Origin: Synergistaceae bacterium | Lineage (GTDB): Bacteria; Synergistota; Synergistia; Synergistales; Aminobacteriaceae | Length of the DNA: 64,000 nucleotides | Assembly (NCBI GenBank): GCA_018436725.1 | Contig: JAHDKT010000002.1 | Location: forward strand, 1 to 64,000 | Direction: 5' to 3' | Shown here: piece by piece, positions 24,425-33,386 of the stretch | Position numbering within the stretch: the first letter of the stretch is position 1 | Layout of the letters: every line of letters starts with the position of its first letter | Translations under genes and position numbers: made by a program | Notes under the pieces: model-generated | Told to the model about the DNA's origin: nothing | The model's input: only the letters and a program-made list of their open reading frames with translations | The model's database searches: none

Positions 24425-24454
24425 GGGAGGGGGTTAAAAAAATCACCCTTCCCC
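24425..24454. repeat. conserved hairpin element, copy A
   Basis: A G-rich left arm and C-rich right arm fold into an imperfect stem around an A-rich loop. The core is GGGGGTTA, four to six variable A-rich bases, then TCACCCT and CCCC. The same element occurs at 34486-34516 with about 22 of 26 aligned bases identical. Each copy lies 98-122 bases before a surface-protein gene. The function is unknown. Confidence 0.55.
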
Positions 24455-24575
24455 GAAGCGTTGTTTTCCCTGTACACTCGCCTCGACGATAGCCCTTTTC
24501 GAACATCGTTCTCGACGACTGTCGGACGATTCCGGAAGAGGCGCTCCATCGCGCAGCAGAGGGAGATGGCGAAAC

Positions 24576-27050
24576 ATGTCGGGGAAGAGACGTCTCGAAA
24601 TACGCACCGGAAAAGAACGCTTCGTACGGATACTTCTTTACGCGGTTCTTGCGCTGCTCCTCCCATCGGCGGCGGAGAGCGCGGTGCTCTACGTCAAGGC
24701 CGACGCGACAGGCGCGAACAACGGATCATCGTGGACCGACGCCTTCAAAGAGCTGCGGGACGCGCTGACAGCGGCGATCCCGGGCGACCAAATCCGGGCG
24801 GCGAGCGGAATCTACACGCCCGCGGCTGGAGCCGACCGCACGATATCCTTCGCTCTCAAAGACGGCGTCGCCGTCTACGGCGGCTTCGCGGGGGGAGAAA
24901 CGTCGCTGGAGCAGCGAGACTGGACCGTCAACGTCGCCGTACTCTCGGGGAACATCGGCGATCCGGCGTCGGCGGACGACAACAGCTACCACGTCGTCAC
25001 CGCCGACGGCGGAACGGGGCCCGGGGCAATCCTCGACGGCTTCACCATCACCGGAGGATACGCCGACGGAGGCTCGGACGAGCAGCAACGCGGGGGCGGA
25101 ATGTTCAACAACGGCGGCTCCCCCTCGACGGGGAACTGCATATTCACGGGGAACGTCGCGATCCTGGGCGGAGGAATGTTCAACAGCGAGGCGGCCGCGA
25201 CAGTAGCCCATTGCACGTTTTCAGGCAACGCGGCGCTCATGGGCGGCGATATGTTCAACTACAAGGGAAGTCCCCGGGTGACGAACTGCCTCTTCCTGGC
25301 GAACGGCTTCATGGTAGTTCAAGGCGGAGGCATGTACAACAGCGAAAGCAGTCCTGCGATCGTCGACTGCACGTTCTCCGGAAATACCGCGTCGCACGGA
25401 GGCGGGATGTACAACAGCAAGGGCGCGCCCGCGATAACCGGCTGCGTATTTTCGGGGCACGCCGCGCTCGGCGGCGGCGGGATGTTCAACGACTCAAGCT
25501 CCGTGACGGCGAGCGATTGCGCCTTCTCCGGAAACTTCGCCGCGTCCGGCGGGGGTATATACAACAAAGAGAGCGCTCTCGCGGCGAGCGGTTGCCTCTT
25601 CTCCGGAAACGGGTCGACCTCCGGCGGCGGCCTGTACAACCACGACGACGGCGAGGTCTCGCTGACGAACTGCACCTTCTCCGAAAACAACGCCGGCCTT
25701 GAAGGAGGAGGAGTATACAATGGGGGGACGCTCGTCGTCGTGAACTGCACCTTCAGCGACAACGTCGGAACCGACGGAGGGATACGCCGGCAGAACGGCG
25801 TCGTCGCCGTGGCGAACTCGATCTTCTGGGGAGGTAGCGATCAGATCACCGCAGGGCAGACGGTCGAGCACAGCGTCGTCGAAGGGGGGTACGTCGGCCT
25901 TGGAAATACCGGCCTCGATCCCGAACTTCTCCCTCTCTCCGATAACGGAGGCCCGACGAAGACGCATGCGCTCGGGCCCGGAAGCTCGGCCCTCGGGGCG
26001 GGACTGCCGTCCGGAACGCCGGTTGCCGGAAGCGTCGTTCCGGACAAAGACCAGCGCGGCCTTCCCCGTCCGGAGGCTCCCGCGAAGGTGGACATGGGCG
26101 CCTACCAGACGCAGCCGGTTCCGACCCCGACCCCGCCTCCGACTCCCGCGCCGAATCCTCCGCCGGAACCGGAACCCGACCCCGAACCAACGCCGGAACC
26201 TTCTCCGACGCCGCCCCCTGCGCAGGGGCCGCGCCCCGTTCTACCTGTCCCGGTTCCCGCGATCCCCGAGGGAACGCCCTGGACGAGCGGCTCGTTCCCG
26301 ACGGACGGCGCGCCCTTGATCGCGGAGCCGCCCTTGCCCGCCACGCCGGAGCAGACAAAAGAGGCGATCCGAATCGCCCTGCGGAAAGCTCTTGTTCCCG
26401 AAGACCGCATCGAAGCGATCATCGAACTTTTGGATATCGACGAATCCGGAAGAATCTTCATCGCTCCCGAAGGCATCGAACGTATGAAAACCGTTCTGGA
26501 GGGCCTGAACATTCCCGAGGGAGCGACGGAAGCGCCGATAGCGATCTTCATCGCCCTCCTCGGCGGCGATACCGGAAAGACGGCGGCGGACGACGCCGCG
26601 ACGGCCATTCTCTTCTTCACCGTCCCGGAGAGTTTTCGGGGGAAGAGCGCCGAGAGTCTGTACGTGGTCAAAGTCTTCTCGGCGGAGGCCGCGGAGCCCT
26701 TCGTTCAGGCATTCTCGTTCGAGGAGCTGATCGACGGGCGCTCGGCCGTCGTAGAATTCGCGAACATCGAGGGCAAATATGAACTGAAGCGGGTGCTCGG
26801 CCGGGGCGACGCGGTCTCCTCCGACTGCCGCATCGCGCTTGCTCTAAAAGACGGGGGAAGATTCGACCTCGACGGCGCGGCGAACGACCAGGTCGTCGAC
26901 CCCGCGTTCGTAACGGAAGCCGCTCCGAAGAGCGGCCCGGATACGCCGTCCCGCGCGGAAGAAGGCGGCGGCTGCACGACGGGAGGTTCTCCGGCGGCGG
27001 GCTCTTCTCTTCTTCCGCTGCTTCTGCTTTTGCTGCTGAAAACGAAATAA
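24576..27050 (+). CDS. surface right-handed beta-helix protein with Synerg-CTERM-like sorting tail
   Basis: An 824-residue protein with a basic start and a hydrophobic signal segment at about 17-36. A polymorphic-outer-membrane-protein-like parallel beta-helix follows, with about nine 25-residue repeats of the form GGGMFN...NCxFSGN (about 170-400). Next come a Pro/Thr/Glu-rich stalk (about 510-550), a compact C-terminal domain, and a tail with GGGC and a run of leucines ending in KTK. That tail fits the Synerg-CTERM sorting signal known from Synergistota, where the Cys is presumably processed and modified at the envelope. It is probably a surface adhesin or matrix protein. The start at 24576 has an AGAGGGAG site about 10 bases upstream. 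Confidence 0.85.
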   Translation: MSGKRRLEIRTGKERFVRILLYAVLALLLPSAAESAVLYVKADATGANNGSSWTDAFKELRDALTAAIPGDQIRAASGIYTPAAGADRTISFALKDGVAVYGGFAGGETSLEQRDWTVNVAVLSGNIGDPASADDNSYHVVTADGGTGPGAILDGFTITGGYADGGSDEQQRGGGMFNNGGSPSTGNCIFTGNVAILGGGMFNSEAAATVAHCTFSGNAALMGGDMFNYKGSPRVTNCLFLANGFMVVQGGGMYNSESSPAIVDCTFSGNTASHGGGMYNSKGAPAITGCVFSGHAALGGGGMFNDSSSVTASDCAFSGNFAASGGGIYNKESALAASGCLFSGNGSTSGGGLYNHDDGEVSLTNCTFSENNAGLEGGGVYNGGTLVVVNCTFSDNVGTDGGIRRQNGVVAVANSIFWGGSDQITAGQTVEHSVVEGGYVGLGNTGLDPELLPLSDNGGPTKTHALGPGSSALGAGLPSGTPVAGSVVPDKDQRGLPRPEAPAKVDMGAYQTQPVPTPTPPPTPAPNPPPEPEPDPEPTPEPSPTPPPAQGPRPVLPVPVPAIPEGTPWTSGSFPTDGAPLIAEPPLPATPEQTKEAIRIALRKALVPEDRIEAIIELLDIDESGRIFIAPEGIERMKTVLEGLNIPEGATEAPIAIFIALLGGDTGKTAADDAATAILFFTVPESFRGKSAESLYVVKVFSAEAAEPFVQAFSFEELIDGRSAVVEFANIEGKYELKRVLGRGDAVSSDCRIALALKDGGRFDLDGAANDQVVDPAFVTEAAPKSGPDTPSRAEEGGGCTTGGSPAAGSSLLPLLLLLLLKTK
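25090..25785 (+). repeat. tandem ~75-bp coding repeats (beta-helix coils)
   Basis: About nine units, each encoding a GG(G/D)(M/I/L/V)(F/Y)N start and a C-x-F-S-x-N end. The copies have diverged in nucleotide sequence. They were first checked as a possible CRISPR and rejected: they are in frame and have no spacers. Confidence 0.8.
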
Positions 27051-27093
27051 CGCCGAGACGAGACGCGTCCCGAAAAGGAGAATCGAGGAGGAG

Positions 27094-29532
27094 TCAGACC
27101 GAAAGGCGCCCTTCGTGCAAACTCCAGACCTGCGGGAAGAGACGCTCGACGAAATCCGGATCGTGGCTGATCGCGAGGACCGCCGCGCTGTGCGAGCAAA
27201 GCCACTCCTCGAACAGCTCCCGCCACCGCGGGTCGAAGTCGCGGCTGGGTTCGTCGAGCAGCAGCAGATCGACGCCGCGTACGGCGATGGAGGCGACGGC
27301 GACCATGCGCCGCTCCGCCGCGTTCAGGTCCAGCGGATGACTCTTTTCCTTCCCTCGAAGCCCGGTCGCGCGGAGCGCCGCGTCCAGCCGCTCCATCCGT
27401 TCGACGGGGGAGAGCGGTTCGTCCCTGAGCGAGAAGAGCACCTCCTCGGCCACCGTCGAGTGAAAAATCTGCCGCTCCGCGTCCTGAAAGAGAAAACCGA
27501 TCCGCGCGGCGCGCTCCTTCGGAGCCATCGCCGATACCGGCGCTCCGGCAAGCAGCGCATCGCCCCGTTCCGGCGTCAGCAGTCCGGCGCAGAGACGCAT
27601 CAGCGTGGACTTCCCCGCGCCGTTCGGCCCCACGAGCGCGGCCCGTTCGCCCGCCGCGAGTTCGGCGTTCAGCGAGCGGAGCAGCAACTCGCTCCGGCCC
27701 TTCCAGCGGAAGTCGAGGTCCCGAATCCGGAGAAGGGCGGGGCCTTCTTCGCGCATCCCAGCAGCTCCCTCCTTCGCCGCGCTCGCCTCCGGGATGCGGT
27801 CCGCGGACGCGCTTTCTTCGGAATCGTCCCGCTCGAACCCGGCGTTTCCGCAAGATGCCCGCTCGTCGTCTCCGCGTCGCTTCCCGGCGGAAAACCTCTC
27901 CGTGTCGCCGCGAACAACCGACGGAGCCGCTTCCGGTCGCGAACGCCCGGCGGCGCTCCCCCCGACCGCTTCTTCATCGTGCTCCAGCACGACGCCGTCC
28001 CGGAAAGAGCCGACGCGGTCGCAGAAGCGCTCGAAGGGCTGTCCGCGCCGTTCGAGCAGAAGCACCGCCGTACTGTGCTTCGCCGACCAGGCCCGCAGAC
28101 GCTCCAGGAGAACGGGAATGTCCGCGGAGGCGATCCGGCTGAACGCCTCGTCGAGCAGCAGCAGGCGGGGGCGCATCGCCGCGGCGGAGGCCAGGGCGGC
28201 CTTCTGCGCCTCCCCTCCGGAGAGGGTCGCCGGGTGATGTTCCTTGAGATGCGCTATCCCGAACAGCTCCAGCGCGTCGTCGACGCGGTCGCGGATCTCG
28301 CCGAGGGAGAGGGCCAGGTTCTCCGGCCCGAAGGCGACCTCCTCGTAGAGCGTGAAGGCGCACCCCGAGAGGGAGAGCTGAGGATTCTGCTGAACGAACT
28401 GCACGTCCGGCGACCATCCGAGGCACGTCCGGGAGGCGACCGGTTCGCCGGAAAGCTCCGCGCCGCCCGAAAGCTCTCCGCTTCTGTGCTCGGGAACCCC
28501 GCCGCAGAGCATCGTCGCCAGCGTGGACTTTCCGGCGCCGTTCCCCCCTTCGAGCAGCATCCATTCGCCCGGGAAGAGGCGCAGCGCGGGGACCGTCATG
28601 ATCGGGGCGTCCGCGCCGGGCGCGATGAAGCGTGCGTCGTCGAGCGCGAGGAGGGGAAGCCCGCCGGGAGAATCCGCAGTCGCCGAAGGACGAGCGGCTT
28701 CGGGGATCGGTGCGAAATCCGGCGAAGCGGAGGCGCAGCGGCTCTCCGCATTTTCTGCAATTTCCGCCGGTTCGCGGAACGCATCGCCTCCGCCCGATCC
28801 GCCGAGCGCTTTCTTCGAGTCGCCGGTCCGGAACGTTTCACCGTGCCCGCCGCCGGATATCGGCCTCGGAGTGCGCGGGACGCGCGGCTCCCTGCCGCCG
28901 AAGAGGCTCGACCGCCGCCGGAACAGCCCGAACGCCTTCATGTCGAGCGCGGCGCTCCGGGAGGGAAGGTCGTTCAACAGCCCCAGCACCAGCGGGAAGA
29001 GCAGCGCCGTCAGCGAGGAGGCCCGTTCTCGGAACGAGCCGTGCACCGGGACGCCGCGCGCGAGTTGCGCCTCCTGAATCTGCTCTATCCGCGCCTTGAT
29101 CTGCTCGGCCAGCAGCAGCGGACTGGCTAGGAGGAAGGCGAAGCTCGCAGGAAGACTGCTCGCCAGAAGCGAGCGGATCAACAGCGGGGGAGGAGCGGAG
29201 GCCAACCAGAGGCGGCTTGCCGCGACTACGGAGAGGATGCGGAGCCAGAGCCCGAACGCCCACGCTCCGCGCGCGGGTTGGAGCACCCCGCCGAGCAGCG
29301 AGGCGAAGACGCCCCCGTGGATCAGCCAGAAGCCGAAAGCCAGCGGCGCCATGAAGAGCGCGACGCCCTTGACGCTGCTCCGCGACGTCGGCCAAAGACA
29401 GAGCGCGACCGCCGAGACAGCCGCCATGACCGCGACAAAGGGAAGGGCCGGGAGCAGCATCGAGCCCCCGACCCAGAATCCCCACAGAACGAAGGAACCC
29501 AAGGGCCCTGAAAGTGCGCGCAGTGGCTCCAC
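27094..29532 (-). CDS. fused ECF transporter module: EcfT + EcfA + EcfA' in one polypeptide
   Basis: An 812-residue protein. Residues 1-205 form a CbiQ/EcfT-like membrane domain with one coupling-type A-R-G motif (158-160); the second motif site reads M-K-A (198-200). A Ser/Gly/Glu-rich linker leads to ATPase 1 (about 293-520): Walker A GGNGAGKST (329-337), signature LSGGE (437-441), Walker B ending D-E (461-462). The H-loop His is replaced by R495. A second linker leads to ATPase 2 (about 598-812): Walker A GPNGAGKST (635-643), signature degenerated to LNAAE (736-740), Walker B D-E, and H-loop His790 present. So only one composite ATP site is complete. It energises an S component, encoded 6 bases upstream. 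GTG start at 29532. The linkers are codon-normal and the frame is unbroken. Confidence 0.88.
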   Translation of the reverse strand: MEPLRALSGPLGSFVLWGFWVGGSMLLPALPFVAVMAAVSAVALCLWPTSRSSVKGVALFMAPLAFGFWLIHGGVFASLLGGVLQPARGAWAFGLWLRILSVVAASRLWLASAPPPLLIRSLLASSLPASFAFLLASPLLLAEQIKARIEQIQEAQLARGVPVHGSFRERASSLTALLFPLVLGLLNDLPSRSAALDMKAFGLFRRRSSLFGGREPRVPRTPRPISGGGHGETFRTGDSKKALGGSGGGDAFREPAEIAENAESRCASASPDFAPIPEAARPSATADSPGGLPLLALDDARFIAPGADAPIMTVPALRLFPGEWMLLEGGNGAGKSTLATMLCGGVPEHRSGELSGGAELSGEPVASRTCLGWSPDVQFVQQNPQLSLSGCAFTLYEEVAFGPENLALSLGEIRDRVDDALELFGIAHLKEHHPATLSGGEAQKAALASAAAMRPRLLLLDEAFSRIASADIPVLLERLRAWSAKHSTAVLLLERRGQPFERFCDRVGSFRDGVVLEHDEEAVGGSAAGRSRPEAAPSVVRGDTERFSAGKRRGDDERASCGNAGFERDDSEESASADRIPEASAAKEGAAGMREEGPALLRIRDLDFRWKGRSELLLRSLNAELAAGERAALVGPNGAGKSTLMRLCAGLLTPERGDALLAGAPVSAMAPKERAARIGFLFQDAERQIFHSTVAEEVLFSLRDEPLSPVERMERLDAALRATGLRGKEKSHPLDLNAAERRMVAVASIAVRGVDLLLLDEPSRDFDPRWRELFEEWLCSHSAAVLAISHDPDFVERLFPQVWSLHEGRLSV

Positions 29533-29538
29533 AGCGCC

Positions 29539-30102
29539 TCAGGCGACGTTCGAAGCGCCCGGGAAGAGCGCTTTGACGCGCTCCGGAAGCTGTTTCACGA
29601 GCAGCCAGGCGACGAAGCAGGCCACGATCTTGTCCACGAGGTTCGTCCAGATGACCGTGATCGCCACCGACTGCAGCAGCCGCTGTCCGACGGCGGTCAG
29701 GTAGGCGACGAAGAAGTCGGCCCCCGATCCGGTGACTCCTGCGAAGAGGTAGGTGCGGATCGGCGTGGCCACGAGCGTCACGAAGACCGTCACCACGATG
29801 CCGGAAACGACCACGAGCGGCAGCGAGCGGAACATCCCCTTGCGCGCCAGCAGGCCCGCGACGAGGCCGATGACCATCGCCACGGGGGCGAAGGCCGCAG
29901 CCACGGGGCTCGTCAGCACGCCCCAGATCAGATTGGTGCACAGCCCGGTGAGCATGCCGATCCACGGCCCCATCAGGATGGCCGAGAGCACCGTCCCGAT
30001 CGAGTCCATGAAGATCGGGAGCTTCAGCGTCGAGGCGATCTGCCCCAGTCCCATGTTCAGCGCGATGCAAAGAGCTACCAATACCAGCGTTCTGTTCTTC
30101 AT
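29539..30102 (-). CDS. ECF transporter S component (substrate-binding membrane subunit)
   Basis: A 187-residue protein with six hydrophobic segments. The loop F-M-D-S-I-G-T after helix 1 and the G-P-W-I-G-x-L-T-G-L segment are typical of ECF S components of the pfam12822 kind. It captures a vitamin, nucleobase or similar small ligand and docks on the fused T-A-A' protein encoded next. It starts with ATG at 30102, behind AAAGGAG and 3 bases after the PCC-domain gene. The substrate is not readable; no B-vitamin riboswitch was seen in front of the operon. Confidence 0.85.
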   Translation of the reverse strand: MKNRTLVLVALCIALNMGLGQIASTLKLPIFMDSIGTVLSAILMGPWIGMLTGLCTNLIWGVLTSPVAAAFAPVAMVIGLVAGLLARKGMFRSLPLVVVSGIVVTVFVTLVATPIRTYLFAGVTGSGADFFVAYLTAVGQRLLQSVAITVIWTNLVDKIVACFVAWLLVKQLPERVKALFPGASNVA

Positions 30103-30105
30103 CGT

Positions 30106-30549
30106 TCATTCTCCTTTATCGTGTGTTCGCGGCATGACCGCAAGTTCCTCGTATGTGGAAAGAGGGCAGTATTCGCGGTGGAACTCCAGATCGGAGAGTT
30201 CGCCCAGCACCAGCTCCATCGTCGTGCGGACGACGCATCCTTCCAGCACGTGCCCTCCCGTCGTCGTTCCCTCGTGGTTCGAGATCGTCATGTGCAGGTG
30301 CTCGCCCTCCGCATCAAGCGTCCCGACCAAGGAAACCACCTCGAAACAGCCGTCGAGCTCCGTCCCGTCGTGACGCCCCGCGAAGCGCAAACACGCCCGC
30401 GACAGGCTGCCGACAACACCGGCGACGTACCCGGCCCGAATACCGTGCGCGGCGACGATCCGCCGCAGCGCCCCGAGCAGCTCTTCCCCCGGAGCCAGCC
30501 GGAAGGCGAAAAACCGCCCGCCGGAGACGCCGACCTTCGTGTCGATCAT
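30106..30549 (-). CDS. PCC/DUF296-domain protein
   Basis: A 147-residue single-domain protein of the plants-and-prokaryotes-conserved (PCC, DUF296) family: F-R-L-A-P-G-E-E-L near the start, a G-V-V-G-S-L segment, then H-L-H-M-T-I-S-N at about 84-91 and G-G-H-V-L-E-G-C at about 97-104. The histidines in the last two motifs are the usual metal or ligand site. Bacterial free-standing members have no agreed function. The ATG at 30549 overlaps the preceding stop (ATGA), so the two genes are translationally coupled. Its place between a sugar-type binding protein and an ECF S component suggests it binds or senses the imported ligand (inference). Confidence 0.82.
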   Translation of the reverse strand: MIDTKVGVSGGRFFAFRLAPGEELLGALRRIVAAHGIRAGYVAGVVGSLSRACLRFAGRHDGTELDGCFEVVSLVGTLDAEGEHLHMTISNHEGTTTGGHVLEGCVVRTTMELVLGELSDLEFHREYCPLSTYEELAVMPRTHDKGE

Positions 30550-31391
30550 TGCGTCCTCCTGTACAGTATGGACGGAAGAAGAGGGCGCGGAGTATCGACG
30601 CCATCCTCGAACCATCGCTCCATCGTTTCGTAGACCAGGCGGACGACATCCTCCTGGACAATGCCCGCCGTACAGCGGAGCCTTCCTTCGCGCACGGCCT
30701 CCACCGCCTCCGGGATGGCGTCGACGCCCCCCACCGAAGGCGTTCTGCCGCCCAGTTCCTCGACAGCCCGAAGAGCGCCGAGCGCCATCAGGTCGTTGGC
30801 GCAGAATATCGTCCGGACATCCGGCAATTCCGCCAGAAGGCCTCGGACCATAACATACGCTTCGTCGCGGTCGAAGTCCGCGTAGCCGGTAAGAATCCGG
30901 CGCTGCGGAAACACCTTTGCAAAAGCGTGAAACGCCCCCCGGCAGCGCGCCTCCGAGTGTCGCGCATCGCGGAACCCTCCCAGCGCGAGCGCCCACCCCG
31001 CCGGTTCGTTAATGGAGGAGAGCAGCGCCTCGGCGACGATTCTTCCCTGCTCTTCGAAATCGGCGACGGGGACGGGGTGGTACTCCGGCGCGCCTGCGAC
31101 GACGTCCGGATCGCACTTCGGCCCCACGTCGAAAAGAGGCGTCCCCCCGCTCTTGCGAACGGCAGGCGCAAGGTTCGTCGAGGAGAGGGGGTTGATCACG
31201 ATCGCCTCGTACCCCTCGCCGAGCATCCGCTCAAGCACCCGGCGCTGCTCCTCCGGATCGTTCACGGAACGGGGCGCCCGAAACTCGGGCGCGAAGCCCC
31301 GTTCGGGAGCGAGACGCAGATACTGCGCTCTCTTCTCCCGCCAGAAAGGGTTGTCCGTGTCGCAGAGCAGAATGCCGATTCTCCGCGTCAT
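30546..31391 (-). CDS. periplasmic-binding-protein-like protein without signal peptide
   Basis: A 281-residue protein with the ribose/galactose-binding-protein fold (Peripla_BP_4): I-G-I-L-L-C-D-T-D-N-P-F-W at the start, E-A-I-V-I-N-P in the middle, T-I-F-C-A-N-D-L-M-A-L-G hinge strand. Unlike its upstream neighbour it begins directly with the first strand and has no signal peptide or lipobox, and no helix-turn-helix, so it should be cytoplasmic. It may be a ligand sensor or an enzyme-like relic of the binding protein. It lies 10 bases after the true binding protein gene and is coupled by ATGA to the PCC gene. This is one of the odd parts of the operon. Confidence 0.7.
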   Translation of the reverse strand: MTRRIGILLCDTDNPFWREKRAQYLRLAPERGFAPEFRAPRSVNDPEEQRRVLERMLGEGYEAIVINPLSSTNLAPAVRKSGGTPLFDVGPKCDPDVVAGAPEYHPVPVADFEEQGRIVAEALLSSINEPAGWALALGGFRDARHSEARCRGAFHAFAKVFPQRRILTGYADFDRDEAYVMVRGLLAELPDVRTIFCANDLMALGALRAVEELGGRTPSVGGVDAIPEAVEAVREGRLRCTAGIVQEDVVRLVYETMERWFEDGVDTPRPLLPSILYRRTQ

Positions 31392-31401
31392 CGGAAAGAG
31401 A

Positions 31402-32430
31402 CTACTTCCAGCCCTCGAAATCGCCGATGTTCTCCGCCGTCGCCAGCATGATCGGGATGTTCAGGCGCTCGGGAAGGTCCGTCGCTTTTTCGGCCAGTTT
31501 GAGCGCATAGACGATGGCCCCTCTCGTCCATGCCGCCTGGGAGAAGGTGGTGGAACCCTGAAGTTTCCCTTCTTTGATGGCGGTGCGAGCCTCGGGGATG
31601 AAGTCCGTCCCGTAGATCAGCACTCCTTCGCGTTTGCCCGCGGCTTCCAGCGCATCGGCCGCCGCCAGCGCCATCACGTCGTTCGCGCAGTAGATACCGC
31701 GAAGATCCGGGGTGGCCTTAACGAGGTTCGTCGCGATGTCGAACGCCAGATTCCTGTCCCACTTCCCCGGCTGCACGGAGACGACCGGGACATTCCCCGC
31801 CTGCGCGAAGACGTCGCCCGCGCCCTTCTTACGCGCCTCGCTCTGCCCCGCCCCCGGAATTCCTTCGATGATCGCGACCTTGCCGCCTTCGGCGCCCATC
31901 TTCTTCACCATATCCTCCGCCGCAAGCCTTCCCTGGTCGAGGAAGGTCGCGCTGATCCAGCCGTCGAGCCTGCCGCCCGCGTCCTTCAGCGCCTTGGCGT
32001 CGATGGCGGGGCCCGAGCAGATCACCGGGATGCCCTTTTCGTTCGCCTTCAGAACGCCCGGAATCAGGTTGAACGGATCCATCGGCGTTGCGATGATCGC
32101 GTCATACCCCTTGACCACCATCGTTTCGAGCGTATCGAGCTGCGATTTGAGATCCCCCTCGGTCGGAGCGGACATGATCTCCACCGAGACGTTCATCTCG
32201 GAAGACCACTCTTCGTAGCGCTTCTTCATCTCCGTCCAGTAGGGGTTGGAGAGGGTGATGACCAGAACGCCGATCTTCTTGCCGCCGCCGTCCGCCGGGA
32301 TCGCCCCCAGCTGCGACTCGATCATCGCGACCGACTCCGCGACCATCGGATTCATCGCGCCGAAGGCCGCCGTACCCATTCCCCACAGAAGCACCAACAC
32401 CAACACAACTCCCGCCGCAGACCGCTTCAT
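31402..32430 (-). CDS. ABC transporter sugar-type solute-binding protein (RbsB-like)
   Basis: A 342-residue protein. A signal peptide at about 1-24 (AAGVVLVLVLLWGMGTAAFG) is followed by a short lead and the binding fold I-G-V-L-V-I-T-L-S-N-P-Y-W. D-A-I-I-A-T-P-M-D-P and R-G-I-Y-C-A-N-D-V-M-A-L are family strands. It delivers substrate to the RbsC-like permease encoded just upstream. ATG 32430 has GGGGAG 9 bases before it; ATG 32451, which overlaps the permease stop as ATGA, is an equally possible start. Ribose or nucleoside-like ligands are usual for the family, but the exact ligand is unknown. Confidence 0.87.
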   Translation of the reverse strand: MKRSAAGVVLVLVLLWGMGTAAFGAMNPMVAESVAMIESQLGAIPADGGGKKIGVLVITLSNPYWTEMKKRYEEWSSEMNVSVEIMSAPTEGDLKSQLDTLETMVVKGYDAIIATPMDPFNLIPGVLKANEKGIPVICSGPAIDAKALKDAGGRLDGWISATFLDQGRLAAEDMVKKMGAEGGKVAIIEGIPGAGQSEARKKGAGDVFAQAGNVPVVSVQPGKWDRNLAFDIATNLVKATPDLRGIYCANDVMALAAADALEAAGKREGVLIYGTDFIPEARTAIKEGKLQGSTTFSQAAWTRGAIVYALKLAEKATDLPERLNIPIMLATAENIGDFEGWK

Positions 32431-32447
32431 CTTCCGAAACTCCCCTT

Positions 32448-33386
32448 TCATTTTTTCCGCCCCTTTTCTTCCTTCGAACGCTCCGAGACAATAATCGCCG
32501 CAAGGATTATGAACCCGGTGACGAACTGCTGGTAGTACGACGAAATCCCCGCAAGAACAAGTCCGTTCCGTATCACCCCCATCAAAATTCCGGCAAGGAG
32601 GGTCCCCTCGATGCGGGCAAAACCTCCGCGGATTTTTGTTCCTCCTAAAACCACCGTCGCGATGGCGTTCATTTCCACCATCGCCCCGGCCAACGGCTCC
32701 GCGCTGTTCAGCTTCGACGTCAGGATCACCGACGCGATCGCGGCGCACGCTCCGCACAGCACGTAGAGAGCGGATTTATACAGGTGCGCGGACACGCCGT
32801 TCCGGCGCAGGGCTTCTTCGTTCCCTCCGAGCGCGGCAACGTATATCCCCAGTCTGGTGAAGCGGGTCAGGAACACTCCCGCCGAGACGACGACGGCGCA
32901 CACAAGCACGGAGACGGGGAAACCGGCGACCTTTCCTCTGCCGATCCATGAGAAATCCGGCGAAAAGCCGTAGATCGGAATGCCCTGCGTGACGATCAGC
33001 GCGCCGCCGCCGAGCACGCTCATCATGGCGAGAGTGGCCATGAACGGGTTGATCTTCAATTTCACCACGAGCAGCGCGTTCAACAGCCCCAGAATCGCTC
33101 CGGTCAGCAGCGCGACGACTACCGTGGGAACCACGCCGAAACCGGCCTTGATCGTCGAGGCGATCACTATTCCGCAGACGGCCACGTTTCCGCCCGCTGA
33201 AAGATCGATTCCGGCGGACGCGATCACCAATGTCATTCCGACCGCGACGACGATGTTGATGCTGCTCTGGTCCATGATGTTCACGATGTTCTCTCCGCTC
33301 AGGAAACGAGGAGAAAGCCGCGAGAAGAAGATGGAGAGCGCGACGACCGAAAGGCCGATCCAGAAGGGCTGGGGGAGCCTGTTCAA
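32448..33386 (-). CDS. ABC transporter permease (RbsC-like)
   Basis: A 312-residue membrane protein of the BPD_transp_2 (RbsC/AraH) family with eight or more helices. It has the G-I-D-L-S-A-G segment typical of these permeases and A-L-G-G-N-E-E-A-L-R-R in the coupling loop for the ATPase. I place the start at a TTG (33386-33384) that overlaps the ATPase stop and has GGAGG nine bases upstream; the long frame upstream is a shadow of the ATPase gene. It forms the import channel with the ATPase and binding protein. Confidence 0.86.
   Translation of the reverse strand: MNRLPQPFWIGLSVVALSIFFSRLSPRFLSGENIVNIMDQSSINIVVAVGMTLVIASAGIDLSAGGNVAVCGIVIASTIKAGFGVVPTVVVALLTGAILGLLNALLVVKLKINPFMATLAMMSVLGGGALIVTQGIPIYGFSPDFSWIGRGKVAGFPVSVLVCAVVVSAGVFLTRFTRLGIYVAALGGNEEALRRNGVSAHLYKSALYVLCGACAAIASVILTSKLNSAEPLAGAMVEMNAIATVVLGGTKIRGGFARIEGTLLAGILMGVIRNGLVLAGISSYYQQFVTGFIILAAIIVSERSKEEKGRKK

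Noticed and set aside
25090..25785. Regularly spaced repeats resembling a CRISPR array
   Set aside because: The repeats are in frame, diverged, and encode beta-helix coils; there are no unique spacers or cas genes.
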